Origin: Helicobacter sp. NHP19-003
GTDB taxonomy: Bacteria > Campylobacterota > Campylobacteria > Campylobacterales > Helicobacteraceae
Assembly: GCF_019703305.1 (NCBI RefSeq)
Contig: NZ_AP024814.1
Coordinates: 1,475,827-1,539,826, forward strand
Direction of reading: 5' to 3'
Length of the DNA: 64,000 nucleotides
Below are positions 11,801 to 18,605 of the stretch, one piece after another (the first letter of the stretch is position 1; each line of letters starts with the position of its first letter). The notes under the pieces were generated by a model, which worked only from the letters and a program-made list of their open reading frames with translations, was not told where the DNA came from and made no database searches. The position numbers and the translations under genes are program-made.

Positions 11801-12979
11801 CCCGGGGTGATGGGCTGGTTAAACCAATTGCTCATCGACACCAAGAACACACCCCTATTTGCCGCCTACTACTTAGAGGACAACTCCCAAGCTAACTTAG
11901 TAAAAATCGCTAAAGACATCGCCAACAGCATAGACTTGGTGGCCAGCCCCACTTTAAAAGCCACCACCTCTAGGCTCTTGCAAATCAACACCTTCACACA
12001 ACAAATGAGTCGCCTAGCCAAACTCTCTAGTTTTGCGAGCAACGACACTCTCCCCGACTTTCACGACTTTTTAGTGAGCCTAAAGGGCAAAAAGTTTGCC
12101 AGCGCGGTACCTAATGACATGGACATCATCACCGCCTATTCGCAACGCAATAAATTGAAAAATAACCTATGGATCACAGGCGTGGGAGGGGCGAGCTTCG
12201 TGGCTGGAGGCACGGGCACGCTCTATGGGGTGAACATGGGTTACGACCGCTTCATCAAAGGCGTGATTGTGGGCGGATATGCCGCCTATGGCTACAGCGG
12301 CTTTTATGGCAACATCACCAACTCTGCGTCCAACAATGTCAATGTGGGGGTTTACAGCCGGGCGTTCTTAAAGGGACGCCATGAAATCACGGGCAGCGCG
12401 AACGAAACTTGGGGGTACAACAATGCCTACATCAACGCCACAGACCCGATTTTATCCATCGTGAATCAACGCTACAACTACAGCACATGGACGACCAACC
12501 TACGCGCCAACTATGGCTATGACTTTTTCTTTAAAAACAAAAGGGTGATTTTAAAACCCCAAATCGGCTTGGCTTACTACTATATTGGCTTGTCCGGCTT
12601 GCAGGGCACGATGAACAACCCCTTTTACAACCAATTTAAAGCCAATGCCGACCCGGCCAATAAATCCGTGTTAACCTTGAATTTAGCCCTAGAGAGTCGC
12701 CATTACTTCAATAAAAACTCTTACTACTTTGTCTTGGCGAGCATCGGGCGGGATTTGTTCGTGCATTCTATGGGCGATAAGGTTGTGCGCTTCATCGGGG
12801 ATGACATGCTAAGTTATCGCAATGGGGGGATGTACAACACCTTTGCGGGGCTCACCACGGGGGGAGAGATTCGCTTGTTTAGGTCTTTCTACATCAATGC
12901 CAGCATCGGGGCGCGTTTTGGGCTGGATTATCAAGACATCAACATCACGGGCAATGTGGGGATGCGCTATGCCTTCTAA
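2852..12979 (+). CDS. VacA-like giant autotransporter, main open frame with beta-barrel
   Basis: An unbroken 3375-residue frame. Residues 1-25 complete the preceding module; residues 27-30 are the four prolines of a C12 tract; residues 31-310 are a Gly/Thr/Ser/Gln/His low-complexity linker. VacA-type beta-helix modules follow, beginning near 3809, 5418 and 6755. Residues about 2150-2500 form a Leu/Gly-rich, helix-like block, residues 2685-2830 a second Ser/Gly/Asn/Gln linker, and residues about 3100-3375 the autotransporter beta-barrel (alternating aromatic strands, C-terminal MRYAF typical of outer-membrane barrels). All cysteines seen sit in close pairs. The ATG at 2852 has no signal peptide after it, so export requires reading through from the upstream segments; with the two frameshifts repaired the product exceeds 4300 residues in this window alone. 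Family role (host-cell interaction, colonisation) is known for the H. pylori relatives; the role here is inferred. Confidence 0.9.
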   Translation: MVYISLDGKTIKESFGSNALTFSLYVPPPPKPKPQDKPQNPSANTPNAGQSGPNIAGTGGDSGPSGTTNPNGSGAQGQDKGTHTAGAQGSGSSSGTDNSGDNTHTASGTQGQDQHNTAGNQGTGTTTSGQPANPTASSGTGQATGNTGGTAQGSHTASSGTSSAGSGNSGGNTHTTQGSGDSGNNTHTAGSTQGTHTADSGTPGQDQHNAAGNSGQGGHSGNAHSASDGSGSGSGTTAGDQGKGAPAGTQGAPTAGSGDRGSGPGGQGQGQGKNPQGDHNTAQGGGQGGSGGQQGGTHIAQGSPGVTPPQPIPQNVNSMDIWKDVYDMDNSQTWSPNVGTNGIAYIDPSHNHSDPGYNQPGLPQNSLTANATYQAWPPHNYTGSSTAVQGNNATLVIGNDQIKAVGLNDPRSVVWLDPSESGTEHSETSLQADNVFMTNNFFIGRTSSTDGTGNIGITANKTFTMDGLQFTAYSGTGSAISNYSWDKFKSLGSLNIQNSQFANGGGALYFSTPTASVNNAQFSGNGTTIGFDAFNQTNPSVVNNNPNTNNITPGQMSFANTTFSEKAGGHILINGSSVDLGTSIQGTKYTGTSPASGAVRFSGNNTDIAIASTTGNISATSTSFKEQAGGNISLKSGQNLTIGASSANPTNDSSYTSAFIGNNTNINLQASGALSVANTLFNDPLQNANSPQNMTLAGASITLNNNKFEGYSQYHFNTNSLTLQGTTTIATNNYLNKSNVATSPFSTYAGNVSFGSKALLDLSNTQEILNALQDDNTYTLLSGKNIDYASDTAYAKNLWQMVQFGGQSATLATQGLPQGATQGQNGIYYVSLDGQTIEETFGAKSLTLSLLNQEKDVWGDVYTMTPGCSPAAGGGCIGWPHWYDIVHGGYKTYSPNVGTNGIAYIDPTHQEAEGWSNGNTLSTYTGTGNGMHLQVQGTNNTLVIGNDTKQAATGGIVRLGGINGIYKIDVGYITDTFNAANIFMTNTFQTGNAAKTGGGANVSFTATNNITLDGLNYQNLKAGTQHSNASFVSSGDITATNSNFVDNSGGVFNFHGQNDTFTNSTFSGDSSQINIDASNSLSLTNTNLNNGMSTINLNATNTLTMGPSADSAPSTAEVPTSAINAKALNVSAQTATFNNTSFTLDPTSNTTSQFKVNHLTFNNDTFEGIGSTYSFSGTQNTTFLGTNTIATTDLSNNPNSPFKSLGGNVTLGSNARFDVSSPLTYNKTYTLVSGSHINWRDDSYAKELWGLVQYQGMSAISAQSTGNDSYIVEFGGLSTPIKVKETFNNNEIQLTLISQIQDIWPDVHQMTTTGWRADPAHWCTPYTNSKCNYTYTYNTNNNPDYVAYIDPNLKNGAYPYSNPGGKLLSTYSATANGANYDVEGQGTLIIGNNTNAAATGGTIWFGIQNTAQWDDHCVIGCGTITDTFNAYNVYLTNTIKIGQFALGGGASMTYTARNNLTADGLNYDQIATVFPGMQTNASQHSSAYFIANKNMSILNSNFNDASWGLFSFSAHNGNLNFTGSQVQGSETAVTLDSPNVALTNTNFYLGQGSNLNIENSNQGGGGTLSATGSTFSLNEKSHATFGTNANFNNSTVLLNNGASASFGSGGTFAGNSALDADNSTLSVSGNASFSNGAVLSLINHAVANLQAATFADNANVNVDQGSQANFSGAVTFNDTSSLNVNGTGASATLGAATFNAGTHMILNGGASATIKGAATFNGGNVNLNNSALSVGGNATLNSANFALQGTSSFDISGGASSSGTTNLSLYGTDPLSVGQNFGVSGVLNFKGASNPSSVPLVKVGGTFDLSKTGILDLSNVDLSTALGASPKVYNIVDARSIQGISGADGYQKIDFYGMQIQNATYNATNNSWSFANPLNGAELITERIENGDLSVTISSNPNPIATNLFNIAPELFYYKQSKQNITGTDYDYSDDRVGTFFLDSNFKGVFIPPATSKINPIQPEIPGTYDGYNQPLDPLNIYNAGISQADFGPLMGIASTLWPALEKLLASGVLNNLSDPAKVMQALGSVQINLTPAQKQELLNVIAGFDSKINQTFQNGNLVVGGTELGQVNSTSKVWFGGNGYAGTCTSGPSCQELRNTYLGQLFGSTGVDLGYIEANFNAKNIYITGTVGSGNSWHIGGSAEVSFNSATNLVLNQANIEAQGTDQIFPLLGAQGLDKILSQPGLGGVLGNLIYQKSLGESLVPQGLSLPGSIANETLGQIFSAQDLGEVFTIPGMANILKDILSSKTVGSLLGSGGLISSLSQSEQDKIYGMLSNEIEKGLDTLSPAAKAAAQAGLGVAGGVQGVQHLINTFYSKDTLLTLIDQIAPMTGMTLNQALSQANSPQATAAMQKFLNDTTFGQVFSQIIQNSGLINKTVSWLGPQILTDIMDMAIADALNPLKALQNMAEDVGIKILDQVLGANTMDTLKNLTNQKAISNILDSIIDNKGLGALWANGLGSVLPPNIQKVLQKAGVGALLAPKGLSALWEKGYFSFAAHENVLSNNSNYSNETGGTLSFIAGNQIVFSGKNNISFSNYQGTLNFFSNKQSNIDLTSLNATDGLNLNAQFENLNIAGGTIALNQYESLAVSAQNFNFLGTINDTGGLIDLTGITGANVIGTMNLQGASTLKTNNLSIAKALDNQSTNAINVGGDLTLYSGATLTTQAQGINVGGALNSQGSYVFNLNPNSGNTATSNTGTQGASGGASGAESGTSTGTNSSGGNTGVQSASSAGASGGMSQNAGNSQSQSASTGTDIGSANSQSANSSANSTSSVAVQNTGFSALSVGGTNNQSASGADSQSTDNTSGADNGQNQSANSSSGASSASNTPITPNTPLVQVQGIATLDASSNTMITFQGDAANTYTLLDSQKWMRYGLYQQNFDPNSWKDYLTLYTYLNINGKSMQLNKQGNGLTYNGQAVKIADRGLLVSYQNAQGQTIQASIAFDNIKLGVNKNLNVGMPNIEQYIAHIQGEGSVRAVYAAGGPGVMGWLNQLLIDTKNTPLFAAYYLEDNSQANLVKIAKDIANSIDLVASPTLKATTSRLLQINTFTQQMSRLAKLSSFASNDTLPDFHDFLVSLKGKKFASAVPNDMDIITAYSQRNKLKNNLWITGVGGASFVAGGTGTLYGVNMGYDRFIKGVIVGGYAAYGYSGFYGNITNSASNNVNVGVYSRAFLKGRHEITGSANETWGYNNAYINATDPILSIVNQRYNYSTWTTNLRANYGYDFFFKNKRVILKPQIGLAYYYIGLSGLQGTMNNPFYNQFKANADPANKSVLTLNLALESRHYFNKNSYYFVLASIGRDLFVHSMGDKVVRFIGDDMLSYRNGGMYNTFAGLTTGGEIRLFRSFYINASIGARFGLDYQDINITGNVGMRYAF
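2930..2941 (+). repeat. Poly-C tract (C12) inside the autotransporter gene
   Basis: Twelve consecutive C residues encode four prolines at the junction between a finished beta-helix module and the low-complexity linker. Homopolymeric C or G tracts of this length inside surface-protein genes are the classic slipped-strand phase-variation switches of Helicobacter. At C12 the downstream 10-kb frame is open; C11 or C13 would end it soon after. Confidence 0.8.
2945..3780 (+). repeat. Low-complexity Gly/Thr/Gln/His linker with internal direct repeats
   Basis: About 280 codons of near-random Gly, Ser, Thr, Gln, Asn, Asp and His built from recurring units such as NTHTA, GTQGQD and QHNxAGN. A long exact copy of the same DNA occurs at 3181-3199 and 3460-3478. 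There are no hydrophobic residues, so this is a flexible spacer or glycosylatable stalk rather than a beta-helix. Direct repeats of this kind permit length change by recombination. Confidence 0.7.
3809..4060 (+). repeat. Autotransporter passenger module, copy B
   Basis: Unit DIWKDVYDM, then NVGTNGIAYIDPSHNHSDPG, then NNATLVIGND. It is closest to copy A, sharing HNHSDPGYN. Confidence 0.7.
5418..5690 (+). repeat. Autotransporter passenger module, copy C
   Basis: Unit DVWGDVYTM, a C-X7-C loop (CSPAAGGGC), NVGTNGIAYIDPTHQ, then NNTLVIGNDT. Confidence 0.7.
6755..7035 (+). repeat. Autotransporter passenger module, copy D
   Basis: Unit DIWPDVHQM, a C-X7-C loop (CTPYTNSKC), YVAYIDPNL, then GTLIIGNNT. 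This is the most diverged of the four copies. Confidence 0.65.
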
Positions 12980-13029
12980 GTTAATTTTAAGCTTGTATAG
13001 GTTAGTATTACATTCCCCCTCCTTTTTGG

Positions 13030-13055
13030 CCCCAAGGAACTTAGGTTTCTTGGGG
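13030..13055 (+). terminator. Rho-independent terminator after the autotransporter gene
   Basis: A 10-bp stem (13030-13039 with 13046-13055, one G-T pair) closes a 6-base loop and is followed by a T-rich stretch (CTTTCTTGTTTTG). It sits 50 bp after the autotransporter stop codon. Confidence 0.7.
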
Positions 13056-13191
13056 CTTTCTTGTTTTGAAAAAGTGTGTCTTTTGATTTTATTTTAAGTT
13101 TTTTTGTGCCAAAATTCAGTCCCCCCTCCTTTTTAGCTCCTAGGGTTTCCCTGGGGGCCTCCTCCATTTTTAAGTTTTCAGTGGTTGCCTG

Positions 13192-13992
13192 ATGTGCCCC
13201 AAACCCATAAGCCATGTTTATGTCCTCTCCAAACCCGCCCTAGAGCCTAAACTTTTACACACTTTAGAGCACTGCCTTAAAGAAGCGAAGATGCCCTACA
13301 GCTTAGAGCCACCCACTGCTTGCAACCCTAGCGAAGCCCTGCTGTGTTTGGGCGGGGATGGCACCCTCTTAGCCGCTCTGCGCCACCCTTTAAATTTACC
13401 CTGCTTTGGCGTGCATGTGGGGCATTTGGGGTTTTTAACCGCCACGAACTTAGAAGGTGTCCTGGAGTTTTTAAAAGCCCTAAAGAGGGGGGATTACAAA
13501 GCCCACAGGCATTTAATGCTGGAGGGTCAAAAGGGCAATCAGCACATTTTGGCCGCCAACGATTTGGTGGTGAGCAAGAAAGACTACTATGGCATGCTGG
13601 AGTTGCAACTTTTCATCGATGGGGTTTTAGCCAACACCTACAAGGTGGATGGGCTCATTTTTGCCACGCCTTTGGGCTCCACCGCTTATAACATCAGCGT
13701 GGGCGGGAGCGTGCTCGACCCCTTGTGCCAAAATATTTTAATCACACCCATTGCCCCACACTCTTTAAGCGAAAGGCCGCTGATCTTGGGGGCTAGGGCT
13801 TGCTTAAAAGTGGTGTCTAACCAGGCGTGCATTGTGGTGGCTGACGGGCAGGTACGCCACACCTTAAGGCCCAAACAGAGCCTGTTTATCCAGCGCGCCA
13901 AACGCCACGCCATCTTACTGCAGCCCCTAGAGCGCAATTACTTTAAAGTCCTCAAAGAAAAATTTGCGTGGGGCTCTACGCCCCAAAATTAA
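13192..13992 (+). CDS. nadK: NAD kinase
   Basis: ATP-dependent phosphorylation of NAD to NADP in the cytoplasm, the only route to NADP. The 266-residue length fits the family. The diagnostic GGDGT motif is at residues 54-58, followed by FGVHVGHLGFL and the conserved region DGLIFATPLGSTAYNISVGG around residues 150-170, where the DG, TP and GSTAY positions bind the nucleotide. No good Shine-Dalgarno sequence precedes the ATG, and the stretch 13077-13191 before it contains a second TCCTTTTT plus inverted-repeat block (about 13121-13160), so the exact start is the least certain point. It stands alone between the autotransporter and a convergent acpS operon. Confidence 0.93.
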   Translation: MCPKPISHVYVLSKPALEPKLLHTLEHCLKEAKMPYSLEPPTACNPSEALLCLGGDGTLLAALRHPLNLPCFGVHVGHLGFLTATNLEGVLEFLKALKRGDYKAHRHLMLEGQKGNQHILAANDLVVSKKDYYGMLELQLFIDGVLANTYKVDGLIFATPLGSTAYNISVGGSVLDPLCQNILITPIAPHSLSERPLILGARACLKVVSNQACIVVADGQVRHTLRPKQSLFIQRAKRHAILLQPLERNYFKVLKEKFAWGSTPQN

Positions 13993-14381
13993 CCCCAACA
14001 CCAGCCCAGCCCATACACTTTAAATATGTGCACAAAAAGGGCTTTATTCACATGTCATTCACGCTTTATTCACATGTTGGGCACATGCGCTAATGCCCTT
14101 GTATAGGGGGTTTGTGGGGGTTTTTAAGGGCTTTGGGCACATGTGTGTGAAAAGTTTAGGCACATGTTTTGTGCCCATGTGCTTAAAGCAGTGTGCCCAT
14201 GTGCCTAAAACGCCCCAAAAACCCGTTTTTTAAGTGTGTTTTTGCCCCATTTTTTCATTTTTTTGTGCCAACATGTGCCTGAAAGTGATTTTTTCCCCGA
14301 GCCACAAACGCCCTACACAGCGGGGTTAGCAAGGCTTTGGGCACAAATTCACATGCCCTACTACAACTACTAAAATGTATA
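13993..14381. other. Non-coding spacer with DnaA-box-like trio and CATG-rich motif array
   Basis: A 389-bp gap between convergent nadK and acpS with no credible gene. It contains three DnaA-box-like nonamers (TTATTCACA, TCATTCACG, TTATTCACA) starting at 14044, 14055 and 14066, exactly 11 bp apart. About nine CACATG/CATGTG hexamers follow between 14049 and 14355, several extended to GGGCACATG or TTTAGGCACATG. The middle of the spacer (14221-14295) is T-rich. Function unknown; see findings. Confidence 0.6.
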
Positions 14382-14777
14382 TTAATCTAGGGCTTTTTGG
14401 GTTTTGGTGAAAAAGGGAGGGGTTTGGGCCTGAAATTGCACAAACACCACAGCGGCGGCAAACCCCCCATCGTGCGTGATGCTGGCGTGCAAGCTGTGGA
14501 TGTTAAATTCTCTTTGCTTGTCCACACTAAGGCTTAATAAGGGCGCGCCCAATGCGCTCTTGGCAAGCCTTATATCTAAAAAGCTAAGCTGTGATCCAAT
14601 GCCCACGCCCAACGCCTTGGCGCAGGCTTCTTTACACGCCCATGCCCCGGCGAGGCTAGCGGGCTTGTTAAAAAGGGCTTGTTCTTGTGGAGATAAAAAG
14701 CGGTTTAAAAATCGTTGTTGGAATCGGCGGACACTGCACGCTATGCGCTCGATAGCGACAATGTCAAGCCCGATCAT
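14382..14777 (-). CDS. acpS: Holo-[acyl-carrier-protein] synthase
   Basis: Transfers 4'-phosphopantetheine from CoA to acyl carrier protein, activating fatty acid synthesis. The 131-residue protein starts MIGLDIVAIERI, with the Mg-binding Asp at residue 5, and carries the second signature WACKEACAKALG at residues 47-57 (catalytic Glu in KEA). The ATG overlaps the fliL stop codon by 4 bases, so the two are translationally coupled. The order acpS-fliL-rsmD matches H. pylori HP0808-HP0810. Confidence 0.95.
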   Translation of the reverse strand: MIGLDIVAIERIACSVRRFQQRFLNRFLSPQEQALFNKPASLAGAWACKEACAKALGVGIGSQLSFLDIRLAKSALGAPLLSLSVDKQREFNIHSLHASITHDGGFAAAVVFVQFQAQTPPFFTKTQKALD

Positions 14778-15328
14778 TGAATCACAAAGTCTGTGAAAAA
14801 GACATTTTTCACATAGCCGTCAATGAGAAAGCTGTTGATGTTGTTGCGGACTTCTTCTTTGAGCTTGTTTTTGCCCTTTAGGGTGCTGATCTCTTCAATG
14901 GATTTAGAGGACAAGATTTCTATAATGGTGTCTTTGATCGCCGTTTCTTTGGTTTTGACCTCTGCTAGCAATTTTGCATCACTCAGCTCCAAAGTGATGC
15001 TTGTTTTTAAGTAACGCCGCCCGTTTTGGGTGATCAAATTCACCACAAAGGGGGTTTCTATGGGAAAGAGTGGCCCTAAAGATAAATAATCTGAAGAGCG
15101 CACCATCAAATCAGACTGCCCTCTATTGTCGTTGAGCTTGGAGCTTTCTCTCATTTGGCGCATTTTGTCGTTCACAATGCCCCCTTTCGCTCCGTCTTTT
15201 TCGCTGTTTTTATTCAGCAACAAAATGGCGATCACCCCCATCAACACAATCATCACCACGATCGTACCTGCGATCACCAACAAAAGGGCTCGATTCTTCT
15301 TAGGTTGCTCTTTGGCTTCATCTGCCAT
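14774..15328 (-). CDS. fliL: Flagellar basal body-associated protein FliL
   Basis: A 184-residue inner-membrane protein. A short Lys-rich cytoplasmic N-terminus is followed by one transmembrane helix (about residues 14-38) and a periplasmic FliL domain ending in VKNVFFTDFVIQ, the usual FliL C-terminus. FliL rings the stator and supports torque and switching. It lies 3 bp after rsmD and overlaps acpS. Confidence 0.93.
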   Translation of the reverse strand: MADEAKEQPKKNRALLLVIAGTIVVMIVLMGVIAILLLNKNSEKDGAKGGIVNDKMRQMRESSKLNDNRGQSDLMVRSSDYLSLGPLFPIETPFVVNLITQNGRRYLKTSITLELSDAKLLAEVKTKETAIKDTIIEILSSKSIEEISTLKGKNKLKEEVRNNINSFLIDGYVKNVFFTDFVIQ

Positions 15329-15331
15329 GCT

Positions 15332-15925
15332 TCATTCCTTTGTGTAAAGATAGTAACTTAAAGTCGTCCTGCCACATTTCTTAGCTTTGATTATACTAAA
15401 GCTTGCCACATTTGGCATACACGCCCCACTTAAATGCTCAAACACCAATAAAAAGCCGTGTTGCAAAAACCGCTCCAAACCCTTTAAACTTGCCACGAAT
15501 GCCCAGCACCTTTCATAAATGCCCTCCAAAAACGGGGGGTCTAAATACAACACCACCAAACCCCTCGGCTCTAACCCTTCTAAATGCCCTGCTAGGGCGC
15601 TGAATAGATCCGCTTGGATAGTTCTTAGGCGGGCTGTGGGCATGCGCTCTTTTAAAGCTCTGGCGTTTTTTTGTAAGATTTGGAAGGCTTCTTTATCTTT
15701 TTCAAAGATCAACACCTCATGAGCCCCACGGCTCAAAGACTCCAAGCCCATCGACCCGCTCCCCCCAAAGCCTTCAACAAAAGTACTCTGCAAAATCGAA
15801 CCTTGTAAGACATTAAAGAGGGATTCTTTGACGATCGCCTTTGTGGGGCGGGTGGTGGTTTTGGCGGGCATTTGCAAAGTTAGTCCCTTGCACGCTCCGC
15901 CCAAAATCTTTAAACTAGGGGGCAT
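15332..15925 (-). CDS. rsmD: 16S rRNA (guanine(966)-N(2))-methyltransferase RsmD
   Basis: SAM-dependent methylation of G966 in the small-subunit rRNA. The 197-residue protein has the family N-terminus (ILGGACKGL, TRPT, ESLFNVL), a SAM-binding loop GFGGSGSMGLESLSRGA (about residues 52-68) and the catalytic DPPF motif at residues 129-132. Its ATG overlaps the upstream gene's TGA by one base. Confidence 0.92.
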   Translation of the reverse strand: MPPSLKILGGACKGLTLQMPAKTTTRPTKAIVKESLFNVLQGSILQSTFVEGFGGSGSMGLESLSRGAHEVLIFEKDKEAFQILQKNARALKERMPTARLRTIQADLFSALAGHLEGLEPRGLVVLYLDPPFLEGIYERCWAFVASLKGLERFLQHGFLLVFEHLSGACMPNVASFSIIKAKKCGRTTLSYYLYTKE

Positions 15926-16248
15926 CAGCGTTTGTAATCCTGCAATAAATCAAGCAATTTGTAGGTGTATTCTTGCAATAAAGATTGTACCTTATGCTCC
16001 AAACTCTCACTTTGGGCTTTGTTGGCGTAAAACTCTTGTAACTTTTGGAGCAACTCCGCCTTAGTGAAAGGGGTTAAAATGTATGCGCTTGAGTCTGAGC
16101 CGATGAGGCAAGTTGCTTTGTAGGGGTTTTTAACGGGATGGTCGCTTAAGATGAAGTCGCAATTTTCTTCAGTGGCCAAGAACTCTTGCAGGTAGCTTTC
16201 TAGAACTTGCCCAAGCAACAAAGAGCGGCAACTGATAAAAATCTTCAC
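15925..16248 (-). CDS. Conserved hypothetical protein (HP0811-like)
   Basis: A 107-residue soluble protein, first gene of the leftward HP0811-rsmD-fliL-acpS cluster. Residues 1-60 look like an alpha/beta fold (MKIFISCRSLLLGQVLE, then CDFILSDHP). The last 45 residues are helical and rich in Leu, Gln and Lys. The match to HP0811 rests mainly on position next to rsmD. No function can be assigned. Confidence 0.75.
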   Translation of the reverse strand: MKIFISCRSLLLGQVLESYLQEFLATEENCDFILSDHPVKNPYKATCLIGSDSSAYILTPFTKAELLQKLQEFYANKAQSESLEHKVQSLLQEYTYKLLDLLQDYKR

Positions 16249-16323
16249 TTTAAGAACTCCGTTTCTGGCACAATAGGGTATTATTGCATATCCTAAGTTT
16301 AAAAACGCTTTTTAAGGGAGGCC

Positions 16324-18117
16324 ATGCAAGAGCATATCCGCAATTTCTCCATCATCGCCCACATCGATCATGGCAAAAGCACGCTCGCCGATTGCTTGAT
16401 CCAAGCCTGCAAGGCGTTAAGTGTGCGTGAAATGACCAGCCAAGTCCTAGACACCATGGACATTGAAAAAGAGCGCGGAATCACCATTAAAGCGCAATCT
16501 GTGCGCCTGACCTACCGCTACAAGGGGCAGGAGTACATTTTAAATCTCATAGACACCCCCGGGCATGTGGATTTTAGCTACGAGGTGTCCCGCTCGCTAT
16601 GCGCTTGCGAGGGGGCGTTGTTGGTCGTGGATGCCACCCAGGGCGTGCAGGCCCAAACGATCGCCAATGTCTACATCGCCCTAGACAACCACTTAGAAAT
16701 TTTGCCCGTGTTGAATAAAATTGACCTGCCAAACGCTGAGATAGAGGCGGTGAAAGAGGACATTGAGGACACCATAGGTCTAGATTGCACGGAGGCTAAT
16801 TGTGTGAGTGCCAAGACACAGCTAGGCATCAATGAGCTCTTAGAGACCATCATCACCAAAATCCCCCCCCCAACAGGCGTAAAAGAAGCCCCCACAAAGG
16901 CTTTAATTTACGACTCTTGGTTTGACAACTACTTAGGGGCTTTGGCGTTGGTGCGCCTAAAAGAAGGGCGTTTGCAAGTCAATCAAGAGGTCTTGGTGAT
17001 GGGGAGCGCAAAAACCCACCAAGTGCTCGGCCTTTACTACCCAAACCCTTTGCACAAAATCCCCACCGACTCGATTGAATGCGGTGAGATCGGCATTGTG
17101 TCTTTGGGCTCTAAAAACCTCACCGACATCGCCGTGGGCGACACCATCACCGATGCTAAAACCCCCACAGCCGCGCCCATAGAGGGCTTTAAACCGGCTA
17201 AACCCTTTGTCTTTGCCGGGCTTTACCCCATAGAAAGCGACCAATTTGAGGAATTACGCGAGGCTTTATTAAAACTCCAGCTCAACGACTCGTCCTTGCA
17301 GTTTGAGCCTGAAAGCAGCGTGGCGCTAGGTTTTGGCTTTCGGGTGGGCTTTTTAGGCTTGCTGCACATGGAGGTCATTAAAGAGCGCCTAGAAAGGGAG
17401 TTTAATTTAAATCTCATTGCCACCGCCCCCACGGTGGTCTATGAGGTGCATTTGACAGACGGGCAGATTGTCGCCGTGCAAAACCCCAGCCAACTGCCCC
17501 CTGAGAGCACGATTGAGAGCATTTACGAGCCCTATGTGAAAGCGAGCATCATCTCCCCTAGCGAGTATCTAGGCAATCTTTTAAGCTTGCTAAGCAACAG
17601 ACGGGGGGTGCAAGAGAAAATGGAGTATCTCAACCAAAACCGCGTGATGCTCACCTACGATTTGCCCAGCAACGAAATTGTGATGGACTTTTACGACAAG
17701 CTCAAATCTTGCACAAAGGGCTATGCCAGCTTTGACTACGAGCCCATCGGCTACAAAGAGGGGCAATTGGTCAAGCTAGACATAAGGGTGGCTAATGAAG
17801 TCGTGGATGCGCTCTCCATCATTGTGGATCGCTCTAAAGCCTATGAAAAGGGCAAAGCTTTGGCCGAAACGATGAAAACCTTGATCCCGCGCCAACTCTT
17901 TGAAGTGGCGATTCAAGCGAGCATCGGTAATAAAATCATCGCCAGAGAAACGGTCAAATCGGTCGGCAAGAATGTTACTGCCAAGTGCTACGGGGGCGAC
18001 ATCACCAGAAAACGCAAACTCTTAGAAAAACAAAAAGAGGGCAAAAAGCGCATGAAAGCCATTGGCAAAGTCCACCTACCCCAAGAGGCGTTTTTGGCGA
18101 TCTTGAAGGTAGATTAA
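16324..18117 (+). CDS. lepA: Elongation factor 4 (LepA), ribosomal back-translocase GTPase
   Basis: 597 residues, the normal LepA length. GTPase motifs in order: [10 protein letters not shown] (residues 12-21), the RGITI switch, DTPGH, and NKIDLP. The LepA-specific C-terminus ([20 protein letters not shown], then [16 protein letters not shown]) is complete. A good ribosome site (AAGGGAGG) precedes the ATG. It acts on stalled ribosomes. It is transcribed away from the acpS cluster. Confidence 0.97.
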   Translation: MQEHIRNFSIIAHIDHGKSTLADCLIQACKALSVREMTSQVLDTMDIEKERGITIKAQSVRLTYRYKGQEYILNLIDTPGHVDFSYEVSRSLCACEGALLVVDATQGVQAQTIANVYIALDNHLEILPVLNKIDLPNAEIEAVKEDIEDTIGLDCTEANCVSAKTQLGINELLETIITKIPPPTGVKEAPTKALIYDSWFDNYLGALALVRLKEGRLQVNQEVLVMGSAKTHQVLGLYYPNPLHKIPTDSIECGEIGIVSLGSKNLTDIAVGDTITDAKTPTAAPIEGFKPAKPFVFAGLYPIESDQFEELREALLKLQLNDSSLQFEPESSVALGFGFRVGFLGLLHMEVIKERLEREFNLNLIATAPTVVYEVHLTDGQIVAVQNPSQLPPESTIESIYEPYVKASIISPSEYLGNLLSLLSNRRGVQEKMEYLNQNRVMLTYDLPSNEIVMDFYDKLKSCTKGYASFDYEPIGYKEGQLVKLDIRVANEVVDALSIIVDRSKAYEKGKALAETMKTLIPRQLFEVAIQASIGNKIIARETVKSVGKNVTAKCYGGDITRKRKLLEKQKEGKKRMKAIGKVHLPQEAFLAILKVD

Positions 18118-18605
18118 AAAGCCAAAAAACAAACTTTCGATTCTTTTGGCGCACGGGGTGTGCGTTTTTGCATGTTTGACGAAAAGGGTTTTATGTAGAG
18201 GTTGTCTGTTAAAGTGGCGCAGGAGTCGCCGTTTTTGCAAGGGGGGTATTGCCCACTTGAGAAGACACTTTAGGCAAATAGACAACAACTTAAAATCCAC
18301 GATGGGCTTGTGCAAGGCAAGCAAGAAGCCAGCTATGGAGTTGTTTTGGCTTTGCTTTGCTTGGGGGCACAAGCCCTTTATTATTTAAAGACAGCAGGGA
18401 GGACACGCCCAGGGCGTGGATTTAAATGCCTTCGGGGCAAATGAGTTGTTTGGAAACCACACTTTAGCCTTTGGGGGCATGTCCGCAAAGAGATGCTTTT
18501 AGAGGTTTTAGAGCACCTCAAAGGTGCTCACTAGCCAAGTGGGCTTTTTGCTTATCGGCGAAGTTGTATTTTTGGTGCTCATTGCCCGTCCACGCTTTTA
18601 GTTCA
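18118..18605. other. Degenerate non-coding stretch, origin unknown
   Basis: No intact gene. Short open runs on the plus strand have coding-like composition (for example HDGLVQGKQEASYGVV near 18300 and LFGNHTLAFGGMSAKR near 18450) but are broken by stops and frameshifts, suggesting a decayed gene that I cannot name. A perfect 8-bp inverted repeat with a 3-base loop lies at 18511-18529. Confidence 0.4.

Noticed and set aside
12822..13097. 91-codon plus-strand frame across the autotransporter stop
   Set aside because: It runs over the barrel end and the terminator hairpin and has no ribosome site or homology.
13993..14381. Treating the nadK-acpS spacer as the chromosome's confirmed oriC
   Set aside because: Three boxes are suggestive only; dnaA is 50 kb away, flanking genes converge, and skew cannot be judged by eye.
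14476..14796. 106-codon plus-strand frame opposite acpS
   Set aside because: Fully antisense to acpS, which has diagnostic motifs.
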